From: Sulfurimonas hydrogeniphila
GTDB lineage: Bacteria; Campylobacterota; Campylobacteria; Campylobacterales; Sulfurimonadaceae
Reading direction: 5' to 3'
Assembly: GCF_009068765.1 (NCBI RefSeq)
Contig: NZ_CP035534.1
Span: forward strand, 248,001-312,000
Length of the DNA stretch: 64,000 nt
The notes below the pieces were generated by a model that saw only the letters and a list, made by a program, of their open reading frames with translations, was not told the origin of the DNA and searched no databases. Below, piece by piece: positions 54,182 through 63,161 of the stretch. Within the stretch, counting starts at the first letter, position 1; each line of letters starts with the position of its first letter. Both the position numbers and the translations under genes were made by a program.

Positions 54182-55893
54182 TATTTTAGATATCTCTTTT
54201 TTTGGGATTCTTTTATTTTTGAAATGTCGACGATTATAAAGCTGTCTATACAGTTGGAAAAATCACTGTCTATGTTGTAGGCGCAAAATTGTATGCCGCC
54301 TTTTTCACACAGATCGGCATACTGCTTGTAAAGCGTTGGAATATTTGTATTGATACTGCCAAGCGCTTTTTTGAGTGTTTTGAAATTCTCTTTGTATTCC
54401 GGTGCACTGAACTCTTTTTTAAGATTTGCCATGAGTGTTTCATCTGTTTTAAAGTTGTAGGGATTTTTTGCCCTGACAAGATTTTGTCTGTCTTGAAAGT
54501 TTTGATCATAAAAGTATAAAATCATATCTTTGGCTGTTTTGGCATAACTTTCACTCAGTGAAACCGGACCGTACATGTAACGGATATGCGAATTGTTTTT
54601 GAGATATGCACCTATGCCGTACCACAAATAATCAAGCGCCCGGGAACCCCAGTATTTTGGCTGGACAAAACTTCTGCCGAGTTCTATGGCATCGGGGAGG
54701 TAAGACAAAAATGCTTCGTTGTAATCAAAAAGTGTTGTTGTATAAAGGGCATCAACGCCAAATTTTTTTATGATATCCGTACATTCGGCTATACGGTATG
54801 CCCCGACTATTTCAAGATCTTCCTCATCCCAGAGTATAATGTGTTTATAGTATCTGTCATATTTGTCTATATCTCTTTTTTTGTTGATACCCTCTCCGAC
54901 TTTGCGAAAGGAGAGCTCTCTGAGCCGTCCTATTTCATTGATGATAATAGAGTTGTTGTCATTGCTGCTGTAGAGATAAATTTTTTTTCCGTCTTTTGTC
55001 TCTCCGAGCAGTTGTGATGATTTTAACTTTTTTTTGAGATCCCGTCTGTCTTCGGGATGGGCAATTGCTTTTTGGGTTTCAAAATAGCTCTCATTTCTTT
55101 TGAGGGCATACAGATGTTTTTTATAGAGTTTGAGGAGTTTGTCCTTTTGTATCCCCTTTGGCGTGATGTTTTCATAAGGAATGAGTTCGCCTACAATCAT
55201 CTCAATAGCTTTGTGTTTTTGTTTAAACATTTCGTGTGCAAGAAGCAGGGCTGCAAGTTTTTTGTTCAGCGCTGATACGGAGTAAAAGGTTTTGGAATTC
55301 TTCCCTCCTATAAATACGGGAAGTATAGGAGCATTGCCTTTTTTGGCAAATTTTAAAAAACCTTTGTGCCAAACCTTGTCTTTTATTCCTGTCGGAGTAG
55401 CCCGGCTTACTTCGCCGGAAGGAAAAATGATGACAGCCTCTTCTGCATCAAGTGCCGCATATACCTGTGTAACGGCTTCTTTTTTTTGCCGTGCTTTAAA
55501 ATTGTTGACATTGATTAAAATATTTTTTATGGGAGTGATGACTTCTAAAAAATCATTTGCAACAACTTTTATATCTTTTCTGACATTACTGACAAGTTTG
55601 ATAAGTGCGAGTGCATCCAAAGAACCAAGCGGATGATTGGCAATAATGACAACGCGTCCGGAGGAAGGAATGTTTTGAAGATCCTTGTCGGAGACGGAAA
55701 AATCAAAGTTGAGGTATTGCAATGCTTCGTCTATAAACTCAAAACTGCCCAAATGCCTGTTCTTTTTGATAAATTCATTGATTTGTTTCTCATGGACTAC
55801 AGAATCTGCAAATTTTGAAATTGCACCTTTGATTACCCTGGAGTTTTTAAGTTTGGGGTATTTTTTTATAATCATTTTTTCAACATCAATCAT
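54181..55893 (-). CDS. Bifunctional acyltransferase, OlsF-like (ornithine lipid synthesis)
   Basis: A 570-residue fusion of a PlsC-like lysophospholipid acyltransferase and a GNAT-type (OlsB-like) N-acyltransferase. In the first half NHPLGSLDALAL is the HX4D catalytic motif and IFPSGEVSRATPTG the second PlsC block. In the second half (about 300-570) VGAYRIAEC and ELGRSFVQPKYWGSRALDYLWYGIGAYL match the acyl-homoserine-lactone-synthase-like OlsB domain. OlsF-type proteins make ornithine lipid without phosphate; family assignment is by memory. Divergent from the REC-GGDEF gene. Confidence 0.78.
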   Translation of the reverse strand: MIDVEKMIIKKYPKLKNSRVIKGAISKFADSVVHEKQINEFIKKNRHLGSFEFIDEALQYLNFDFSVSDKDLQNIPSSGRVVIIANHPLGSLDALALIKLVSNVRKDIKVVANDFLEVITPIKNILINVNNFKARQKKEAVTQVYAALDAEEAVIIFPSGEVSRATPTGIKDKVWHKGFLKFAKKGNAPILPVFIGGKNSKTFYSVSALNKKLAALLLAHEMFKQKHKAIEMIVGELIPYENITPKGIQKDKLLKLYKKHLYALKRNESYFETQKAIAHPEDRRDLKKKLKSSQLLGETKDGKKIYLYSSNDNNSIIINEIGRLRELSFRKVGEGINKKRDIDKYDRYYKHIILWDEEDLEIVGAYRIAECTDIIKKFGVDALYTTTLFDYNEAFLSYLPDAIELGRSFVQPKYWGSRALDYLWYGIGAYLKNNSHIRYMYGPVSLSESYAKTAKDMILYFYDQNFQDRQNLVRAKNPYNFKTDETLMANLKKEFSAPEYKENFKTLKKALGSINTNIPTLYKQYADLCEKGGIQFCAYNIDSDFSNCIDSFIIVDISKIKESQKKRYLK

Positions 55894-56026
55894 ACATACT
55901 CTTTTTTGTATTGCGTTGAAAAATTATAGTAAAGAGAGGTTACACAGAGATTACATTTTTCCTTATATATAATTCAAGATAATTCTGTATACTTAATTTA
56001 GTGGAAAATATTGAAAAGGGATGCTC

Positions 56027-57307
56027 ATGCCTGAATATGCAAAACAGATAAGGATTTTGTATGTAGAAGATGAAGATGACGTGCGCGAAGGCTATGCCCG
56101 TGCACTCAAACGGATAAGCAAAGAATTATATACAGCCAACAACGGTATTGTCGGACTCGAATGTTTTAAAAAGTATCAGCCTGATATTGTTGTAAGCGAT
56201 ATTAAAATGCCTAAAATGAACGGTCTTGATATGATTCGGGCCATAAAAGAGAGGGACGCGGATGTAAAGGTTATATTTACAACAGCACACAGTGAAAGTG
56301 CCTATCTGCTTGAAGCGATAGAGTTGCAGGTGGAGGGATATCTGCTTAAACCTGTGCAAAAAAAATCCTTAACCGCTTTGATAGAAAAACTTGCCAAAAA
56401 TATCATTATTGAAAAAGAGTATGAAGAACAGAGAGAAATTCTGCAGTATATTATAGATTCTGAAAACAGTATATCTGTTATTGCAAATATTGAACATGTC
56501 AGTTTTGCCTCAAAATCTTTTTTGAAATACTTTGGAGTAGAGAGTGTAGAAGAATTTAATGAAAAATTTCATTCTATTATTAACATTTTTTCAAATGAAA
56601 AGGACAGTATCAATGCGAAAAACATACAGGCTTTCTTGGAAAAAGGCAGCAGTCTGTATGATTTTATAAACTCTTTGAATGAGACACAGAGAATTACAAC
56701 GATTGTAAACACTAAACATGAGAAAAAATCATTTTTGGTCAATATTTCCAAGATTAATGAAACACAATTTCTAATGAACTTTACAGATGTAACTGAAATA
56801 GAAAAACAAAGAGAAGCCATTACAAAAAAAGCCAACCATGATATGCTTACAGGACTCTATAACAGGAACAAGTTTGAAGAGATTTTTGCGTATGAACTTT
56901 CTCAGGTAAAAAGATATGGCTACCCCCTCTCTTTGGCTATAGCAGATATAGACCATTTTAAACTTTTTAATGACAAATACGGACACCTGGTTGGGGATGA
57001 TATTTTAAAACTTGTCGCCAATATACTGACTTCGTGTACCCGAAGTGCCGATACTATAGCAAGATGGGGCGGAGAAGAGTTTGTTATGCTTTTGCCGCAA
57101 ACAGCACTTAATGACGCACAGCAGCTTCTTGAAAAATGCAGAAAAAAATTTGAAGACCTTCATACTCAGGAATATGGAAAGATTACACTGAGCTTTGGTG
57201 TCACTGCTTATAAAAAAGGGGATACGCTCAAATCAATGCTCCAAAGAGCGGATGAAGCTTTATATAAAGCAAAAGCGAATGGAAGAAATCAAGTGGTAAG
57301 TAAATAA
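56027..57307 (+). CDS. REC-GGDEF response regulator
   Basis: A 426-residue response regulator with diguanylate cyclase output. The receiver (about 8-120) has the acidic pocket VEDEDD, phospho-acceptor D in VSDIKMPKMNG, T (IFTTAHS) and K (LLKPVQ). A PAS-like segment follows, then the GGDEF domain with intact ARWGGEEF and an RSAD inhibitory site. I start at the ATG at 56027, six bases after AAGGGA, not the ATG two codons before. The stop shares a base with the next ATG, so it partners the kinase. Confidence 0.9.
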   Translation: MPEYAKQIRILYVEDEDDVREGYARALKRISKELYTANNGIVGLECFKKYQPDIVVSDIKMPKMNGLDMIRAIKERDADVKVIFTTAHSESAYLLEAIELQVEGYLLKPVQKKSLTALIEKLAKNIIIEKEYEEQREILQYIIDSENSISVIANIEHVSFASKSFLKYFGVESVEEFNEKFHSIINIFSNEKDSINAKNIQAFLEKGSSLYDFINSLNETQRITTIVNTKHEKKSFLVNISKINETQFLMNFTDVTEIEKQREAITKKANHDMLTGLYNRNKFEEIFAYELSQVKRYGYPLSLAIADIDHFKLFNDKYGHLVGDDILKLVANILTSCTRSADTIARWGGEEFVMLLPQTALNDAQQLLEKCRKKFEDLHTQEYGKITLSFGVTAYKKGDTLKSMLQRADEALYKAKANGRNQVVSK

Positions 57308-59493
57308 TGCAACAGAAAATAAAATTTTTACTTTTATTTTTACTTTTGTTTGTGGTAAGCCAGTACCTGAACAACTATCATAAAAATCACTTAATTCAAA
57401 GAGAGCTCTCTTCGGTTCTCAGGCATTTGAAAATAAATTATGAAATTGTAAATGAGACAGACAAGGCAGATGCAGCCTCTTTAAATGCCTTTGTGTCTAA
57501 TGATGCAACGGTTTTGCATATATTGCAGGAGGCTTTACATGTAACGGAGGCAAAAAGAGAGTTCCTGCGTAAAGAATTGTATCAACATTTGAAAAAGCAA
57601 TACAGCGAAATTCGAAAACGCGGTGTTTTACAAATGCAGTTTGTATTCCCGGACAATGTCTCTTTTTTACGCATGCACAAACCGGACAGATACGGGGATG
57701 ATTTAACAGGTATTCGCTATACTTTTGAGTATGTCAATAAAACACATAAAGCGATTGCAGGGTTTGAGCAGGGGCGTATTGCGCATGGTTTTCGTAATGT
57801 TTTTCCTTTGTTTGACGGGGGAAAGTATATCTGTGCCTATGAAATATCTTTTTCCTCAGAATCTTTTCAAAACAGACTTGCCAAAGTAAACAGACTCTAC
57901 ACACATTTTTTGGTCAATAAAAAAGTATTTGATGTGAAATGGTATAAAGACAAAGAATTTTTAGCACACTATAAAACAAGTATAGAATCAGATGACTACA
58001 TGTTTGTTTATACAAAAAGTGTTCGACCACAGTATCTGCAGTATTTGAAAGAAAATATTATTCAAAAACATCAGCAGGAGATAGAAGAAAATATGCAAAA
58101 ATGCAAGGCTTTTTCTTTGTATCAAAAAACAGGAAAAAGTGTCAAAGTTGTCTCTTTTTTACCTGTTAAAAATGTAAAATCAAAGCAGACAGTAGCCTAT
58201 CTTGTGTTATATGCAGACAATTCAAATATCCAGTCCATTTTGTACAACTTCAAGCTTATCAGTCTGATTTTGCTTTTAGGATTGTTTTTGCTTGTGTATC
58301 TTTTTTATCTACAGTTTATTCGAAAAAAAGCACTTAAAGAAACAGCTCAGGAACAACAAAAACTCCTGGAACTTTTTGACAAAGGAGATATTGCTCTTTT
58401 TAGATGGCAAAATGATATTCACTGGAGTGTCGAATATGTCTCAAACAATGTTGCCTCTTTGACAGGATATACAAAAGAGGCGTTTGTAAACGGTGAAATC
58501 GAATATCCTGATTTGATAGATGCAGAGGATTTGCAAAACGCCCTCCATGAACTTACAGAAGCATTTGAAAAGAATTTAGATATTTTAAAACATCAGCCAT
58601 ATCAAATCACGACAAAAGATAAAACAAAAAAATGGGTAGAACAGACAACGCTTTTTATTCGTGATAAAAAAGGGAGAATAACGCACTTTTTAGGCTATTT
58701 GATAGATGTCAGCAAAAGACAGAAACTTGAGACACAACTGCAACAGCTCAATGAACACCTCATAGAAGAGATAGAAAAACGTACAAACGAGATACTGCAA
58801 AAAGACAAAATGCTCCAGGAACAGGCAAAGCTGGCTGCGATGGGGGAGATGGTCGGAGCCATAGCGCATCAGTGGAGACAACCGCTGAATTCACTCAATA
58901 TCAATATTCAAAATCTTGATGATGATTATGAGGAGGGCTTAATTGACAAAGAGTTTATAGATGAATTTATTGATAAACAGACACAGACAATAAACTTTAT
59001 GAGTCAAACCATAGATGATTTTAGAAACTTTTTCAGAGTCGATAAAGTCAAACAGGATTTTTGGGTAAAACAAAGCATTGAAAACACTCTTTCTTTGGTA
59101 AATGCACAGTTAAAAAGTCACAATATTGAAATGTCACTGCATGGAGAGGATTTTATGCTTCATGGGCTTGAAGGCGAGTTTCAGCAGGTTATTCTCAATA
59201 TTATATCCAATGCAAAAGATGCCATTGTCCACAACCGTAAAGAGTATGGAAAAATAGACATTATACTGAAAAACAAAAAGATAATTATCACAGATAACGG
59301 AGGCGGAATACCTCAGGAAATTATAAAAAGAGTGTTTGAACCCTACTTTACAACAAAAGAGCAGGGTATGGGTACAGGTGTAGGACTCTATATGTCAAAG
59401 ATAATAATTGAACAAAACATGGGCGGACATTTACATGCAAGTAATACAAAAGAGGGAGCTGAATTTATCATCGACTTTACGCAGGAGAGTTAA
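57307..59493 (+). CDS. Cache/PAS sensor histidine kinase
   Basis: A 728-residue hybrid-free sensor kinase. One N-terminal membrane helix, a periplasmic sensor of about 270 residues with the Cache-type RMHKPDRYGDDLTGIR pattern, a second helix (about 318-338), a PAS domain (about 360-470), then HisKA with AHQWRQPLNSLN (phospho-His) and HATPase with NIISNAKDAIV and GGGIPQEI and GTGVGLYMSK. It most likely phosphorylates the REC-GGDEF protein. The Cache ligand is unknown. Converges on the PhoR-like gene with a 4-bp overlap. Confidence 0.9.
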   Translation: MQQKIKFLLLFLLLFVVSQYLNNYHKNHLIQRELSSVLRHLKINYEIVNETDKADAASLNAFVSNDATVLHILQEALHVTEAKREFLRKELYQHLKKQYSEIRKRGVLQMQFVFPDNVSFLRMHKPDRYGDDLTGIRYTFEYVNKTHKAIAGFEQGRIAHGFRNVFPLFDGGKYICAYEISFSSESFQNRLAKVNRLYTHFLVNKKVFDVKWYKDKEFLAHYKTSIESDDYMFVYTKSVRPQYLQYLKENIIQKHQQEIEENMQKCKAFSLYQKTGKSVKVVSFLPVKNVKSKQTVAYLVLYADNSNIQSILYNFKLISLILLLGLFLLVYLFYLQFIRKKALKETAQEQQKLLELFDKGDIALFRWQNDIHWSVEYVSNNVASLTGYTKEAFVNGEIEYPDLIDAEDLQNALHELTEAFEKNLDILKHQPYQITTKDKTKKWVEQTTLFIRDKKGRITHFLGYLIDVSKRQKLETQLQQLNEHLIEEIEKRTNEILQKDKMLQEQAKLAAMGEMVGAIAHQWRQPLNSLNINIQNLDDDYEEGLIDKEFIDEFIDKQTQTINFMSQTIDDFRNFFRVDKVKQDFWVKQSIENTLSLVNAQLKSHNIEMSLHGEDFMLHGLEGEFQQVILNIISNAKDAIVHNRKEYGKIDIILKNKKIIITDNGGGIPQEIIKRVFEPYFTTKEQGMGTGVGLYMSKIIIEQNMGGHLHASNTKEGAEFIIDFTQES

Positions 59494-60869
59494 AAGACAA
59501 TAGTAAAACTGGAGCCTTCATTCAGTTTGCTTCTGATGACAAGTTTATAGTTGTGCAGCTGAATGATATTGTTCACGAGAAAGAGTCCCAGACCCAAAGA
59601 GTTGTTCCATCGGTTCGAGTGGACTCTGTAAAATTTGTTTGTAATGCTTTGCAAATCTTTTTCAGAAATACCTATTCCTGTATCAATAACTTCGAGTGAA
59701 TTTTGACTGATATTGACTATGACTTCATCTTCGGAATATTTAAAAGCATTTTCTATCAGGTTTGTAATGACAATGCCAAAAAGTGTCGGATCAATCTCTA
59801 TGGCCAGGGTTTTGTCTCCATTGACAATAATTTTTTTGTTTTTATAATGCAGTCCCAGGTTCTGTGCTGTTTCTTGTACCAGATTATATAAATTTACTTT
59901 GCGTGTATTTAAAGCCTGGTGCCCGCCATCAAGTTTCATGGAGAGTCTGAGGGTATCTATAAGCTCACTAAGTTTTGTACCGTTTGTATAGATTTTTGTA
60001 AGAAATTTTTTTCGTATACTCGGGTTGATGTTTTCATCATCAAGAAGTGTCTGTGAGTAGCCGTTTACAACCGCGATAGGGTTTTTAAACTCATGGGATA
60101 TCGCAGAAATAATATCATCTTTTTGTTCATTGAGTTTTTGGAGTTTTTGCGTATATTTTGTTTTTTGTTTCTCTTTTTTGACAAGAATCTGTGAAACTTT
60201 TGTAAGCAGGTTTGTTATATGGGAAAATTCCTGGGAAAAGTCAGATTTTATATAGGTATCTTTTTTCTTTTTTGTCAAAGATTTTAAAAAGTCCACTATT
60301 CTTTTTGTTTCATGTTGAATCTGTATATTTATTCTGTAGGACATGTAAAGAACGATAAGAAAAAAGAGCAGTAAAACAAAGGCTATTTTAATGCCAAGGT
60401 TGATGATTTCACTGCGGACACCTTTGATTTCACGTGCAACCCGTACATAGAGAACTCTGCCGTTGATGGTGTATTTTTTTGCCACATACTGCAGATCTTT
60501 GTCAAGGGTATGTGAGTGGCGTATGGTGTAGCCGTGTTTTTCCCTGTTTGCCTGTACAATTTCGTCTCTGTATTTATGGTTGTCCATAGTATCTTTGTCT
60601 TTGTCAGATTCTGCCAGGATATTGCCCTCTTCGTCTATAATAGTTAGGCGCAAATGGAGCTGTTTTTTTACCTTTTTTGCAAGTGCATCAAGGTCTGTGT
60701 CTTTGTTGATAGTGAAAGAGACAAGCTCAGTGGCTTGCATAAGTGCTTCTTTTGAAGAGTGAAGATAAAATTCATATACCCAATAGTAGACTATAGCACT
60801 CACTATTAAAAAGAGTGCTAAAAAGAGTGCTAAAAACTTCTCTAATACTATTCGGGAAATTTTTTTCAT
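59490..60869 (-). CDS. PhoR-like sensor histidine kinase
   Basis: A 459-residue kinase with two membrane helices (about 12-33 and 158-177) flanking a small periplasmic domain that contains the PhoR-like EEGNILAESD. HisKA: AISHEFKNPIAVVNGYSQT; HATPase: NLIENAFKYS and GIGISEKDL and GLGLFLVNNI. The ATG directly follows the phoU stop (TAAATG). Genes upstream are pst and phoU, so it probably senses phosphate limitation. Its response regulator is not in the window. Confidence 0.85.
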   Translation of the reverse strand: MKKISRIVLEKFLALFLALFLIVSAIVYYWVYEFYLHSSKEALMQATELVSFTINKDTDLDALAKKVKKQLHLRLTIIDEEGNILAESDKDKDTMDNHKYRDEIVQANREKHGYTIRHSHTLDKDLQYVAKKYTINGRVLYVRVAREIKGVRSEIINLGIKIAFVLLLFFLIVLYMSYRINIQIQHETKRIVDFLKSLTKKKKDTYIKSDFSQEFSHITNLLTKVSQILVKKEKQKTKYTQKLQKLNEQKDDIISAISHEFKNPIAVVNGYSQTLLDDENINPSIRKKFLTKIYTNGTKLSELIDTLRLSMKLDGGHQALNTRKVNLYNLVQETAQNLGLHYKNKKIIVNGDKTLAIEIDPTLFGIVITNLIENAFKYSEDEVIVNISQNSLEVIDTGIGISEKDLQSITNKFYRVHSNRWNNSLGLGLFLVNNIIQLHNYKLVIRSKLNEGSSFTIVF

Positions 60870-61529
60870 TTAATTGTGGATGTTTCCACCGATCTTGATA
60901 TATACCAGCAGGTTTGCCACGCTGATTGCCCTGCTGGCGATTTTTTCACTTTTTCGAAGTGCTCTGAGCATCTTGTGATATTTTTCAAAGGTACTCGAGC
61001 CTTCGGCCTGTTCTACAAGCTTTCGTTCTATCATTTCATACAGGTCATCAACTTTGTTTTCCTCGATAAGTACCTCTTCATACATCTCCTGAAGTTCATC
61101 CATGTCATCAACATTGATCATTCTTACTGTTGTTGTAATGGCTTTGACCGTTGAGGTCTGCATAAGGCTTGCATATTCGTTGATCTCTTTGACATCAAGG
61201 TCTTTGCATACATCAGTGAACCCCCGTATGAAACTTCTTGTATTGGAGCATGCGCGTGAGAGTTCATTGCTTATTTTAAAGTAGGCAACAACCTGTCGCA
61301 GGTCTCTTGCTTCGGGTGTATACAGAGCAAGGACTTTAATGATTGCATTGTCAATTTCATCCGCTTTTGCCGTAATGTTTTTGATGCTGTTTCTTGCATC
61401 ATTAAAAGTTTTTTCATCGCAGTTTTGTAATGCCTGGAGAATGAGTGTATTGGCAGTTACAAGATTTTCTCCGATATGTGTAAGTTTTTTTCTTATTTCA
61501 TCGAGGCTTGTTCTGAATGTCGGTAACAT
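60870..61529 (-). CDS. phoU: Phosphate-signalling protein PhoU
   Basis: A 219-residue protein made of two three-helix PhoU repeats, each with the E/DxxxD metal-ligand pattern (for example ARDLRQVVAYFKISNELSRACSN and KYHKMLRALRKSEKIASRAISVANL-type helices). It links the Pst transporter to the kinase and curbs phosphate uptake. It is 25 bp downstream of pstB and runs into the kinase gene. Confidence 0.92.
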   Translation of the reverse strand: MLPTFRTSLDEIRKKLTHIGENLVTANTLILQALQNCDEKTFNDARNSIKNITAKADEIDNAIIKVLALYTPEARDLRQVVAYFKISNELSRACSNTRSFIRGFTDVCKDLDVKEINEYASLMQTSTVKAITTTVRMINVDDMDELQEMYEEVLIEENKVDDLYEMIERKLVEQAEGSSTFEKYHKMLRALRKSEKIASRAISVANLLVYIKIGGNIHN

Positions 61530-61554
61530 TTTTGACTCCTTTGTTTTTTATAAT

Positions 61555-62337
61555 TTATCCGAATCTACCGGTAATGTAGTCTTCGGTTTTTTTCTCTTTA
61601 GGGTTTAAAAAGATGTTTTCGGTTTTATCAAATTCTATCAAATCTCCAAGGTACATAAATGCAGTATAGTCACTGATACGCGAAGCCTGCTGCATATTGT
61701 GTGTCACAATTGCAATGCTGACATCTTTTTTCAGTTCCACCAGCAGTTCTTCAATGGCACTTGTTGAGATGGGGTCAAGGGCGGAGGTCGGTTCATCAAA
61801 AAGAATGACTTCGGGTTTGACTGCTACTGCGCGGGCAATGCAGAGTCTCTGTTGCTGTCCGCCTGAGAGTCCCATTGCAGACTTGTTGAGCCTGTCATGG
61901 ACTTCTTTCCATAATGCACTGCCCTTGAGTGCTGCCTCTACGCGGTCGGCAAGTTCACTTTTGTTTTTGATGCCTGCAATTTTCAATCCGTAGGCAACAT
62001 TGTCAAAAATACTCATAGGAAAAGGTGTCGGTTTTTGAAAAATCATACCGACTTTTTGGCGGAGTTCTATAAATTCATTCTCTTTTTTAATTTCAAGAAT
62101 ATTTTGATATTTTCCGGTTGCTTCATTAAGTAACTCAATCTTTCCGTCATATTTATTACCGGGATACAGGTCATGTATACGGTTCATAGAGCGTAAAAGT
62201 GTTGATTTTCCGCAACCGCTCGGACCGATAAGAGCAGTAATTTTATTTTTCTCTATGGATAGATTTATATTTTTTAAAGAGGGTTCGTCGGCCCCAGGAT
62301 AGGTAAAAGAGAATTTTTTAATATTCATTACAGGCAT
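61555..62337 (-). CDS. pstB: Phosphate ABC transporter ATPase
   Basis: ATP-binding subunit of the high-affinity phosphate importer. The 260-residue protein has Walker [17 protein letters not shown], the [13 protein letters not shown] region typical of PstB, signature [16 protein letters not shown], and Walker [13 protein letters not shown]. It lies 17 bp downstream of pstA. Confidence 0.97.
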   Translation of the reverse strand: MPVMNIKKFSFTYPGADEPSLKNINLSIEKNKITALIGPSGCGKSTLLRSMNRIHDLYPGNKYDGKIELLNEATGKYQNILEIKKENEFIELRQKVGMIFQKPTPFPMSIFDNVAYGLKIAGIKNKSELADRVEAALKGSALWKEVHDRLNKSAMGLSGGQQQRLCIARAVAVKPEVILFDEPTSALDPISTSAIEELLVELKKDVSIAIVTHNMQQASRISDYTAFMYLGDLIEFDKTENIFLNPKEKKTEDYITGRFG

Positions 62338-62354
62338 AATTTTTGTTTCCTTAG

Positions 62355-63161
62355 TTATTTGTGTTTGTTTCTTGTGATAAATCGACCCAGCAGGTTGATA
62401 ACTAAAACCATCATTGTCAGTATAAATGAAGCAGCCCAGGCAAGATCACGACTCGACTCTTCAGGTTCATTGGCAAGATTATAAATACTGACAGTCAAAG
62501 AGGGAAAACTCTGTGTGAGATCGAGACTGAAATAGTTACTTGTTTCACTTGTAAAGAGCAGCGGTGCCGTTTCACCGGCAATTCTTGCAAATGCCAAAAG
62601 AATACCTGTCATGATTCCCACTTTTGCGGCTTTTATAACGATGTCCAGGATAACACGGTATTTTGATGCACCAAGGGCAATACCTGCTTCTCGTAACTCC
62701 TTGGGGACAAGAGAGAGCATAGAGTCTGTTGTGTTGATGATGATAGGAACCATCATAATGGTAAGCGCTAAAATACCGGCAAATCCGTTGGCTCCTCCAT
62801 AAGGGGCAACAGCTATGGCATAGACAAAGGCTCCGATTACAATAGAAGGTGCGGACATCATGATGTCACTCAAATCCCGAATCAGTTCCGGATATTTTCC
62901 TCTTCCGTATTCGCGTATATAAATACCTGCAAGCATTCCCAGCGGTATTCCTATAGCACCTGCCAAAGAGGCAAGAACAAGCTGTCCCACCAAAAGATTT
63001 CTGAGTCCCCCGTCAACAAGGTCATTGAGAAAGAGGCTTAAATGAAGCGAAGAGAGTCCTTTGATAAAAAGGACGGCAAGAATCCATCCTAAAAAACCAA
63101 TGCCTATAAGTGCAGAAGTTACCGAAAGTGCCAAAAAGATTTTGTTTAGCAGAAGTCTCAT
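62355..63161 (-). CDS. pstA: Phosphate ABC transporter permease
   Basis: Inner-membrane permease subunit, 268 residues and about six helices. The family EAA loop is [35 protein letters not shown] and [16 protein letters not shown] are also typical. It overlaps pstC by 4 bp. Confidence 0.95.
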   Translation of the reverse strand: MRLLLNKIFLALSVTSALIGIGFLGWILAVLFIKGLSSLHLSLFLNDLVDGGLRNLLVGQLVLASLAGAIGIPLGMLAGIYIREYGRGKYPELIRDLSDIMMSAPSIVIGAFVYAIAVAPYGGANGFAGILALTIMMVPIIINTTDSMLSLVPKELREAGIALGASKYRVILDIVIKAAKVGIMTGILLAFARIAGETAPLLFTSETSNYFSLDLTQSFPSLTVSIYNLANEPEESSRDLAWAASFILTMMVLVINLLGRFITRNKHK

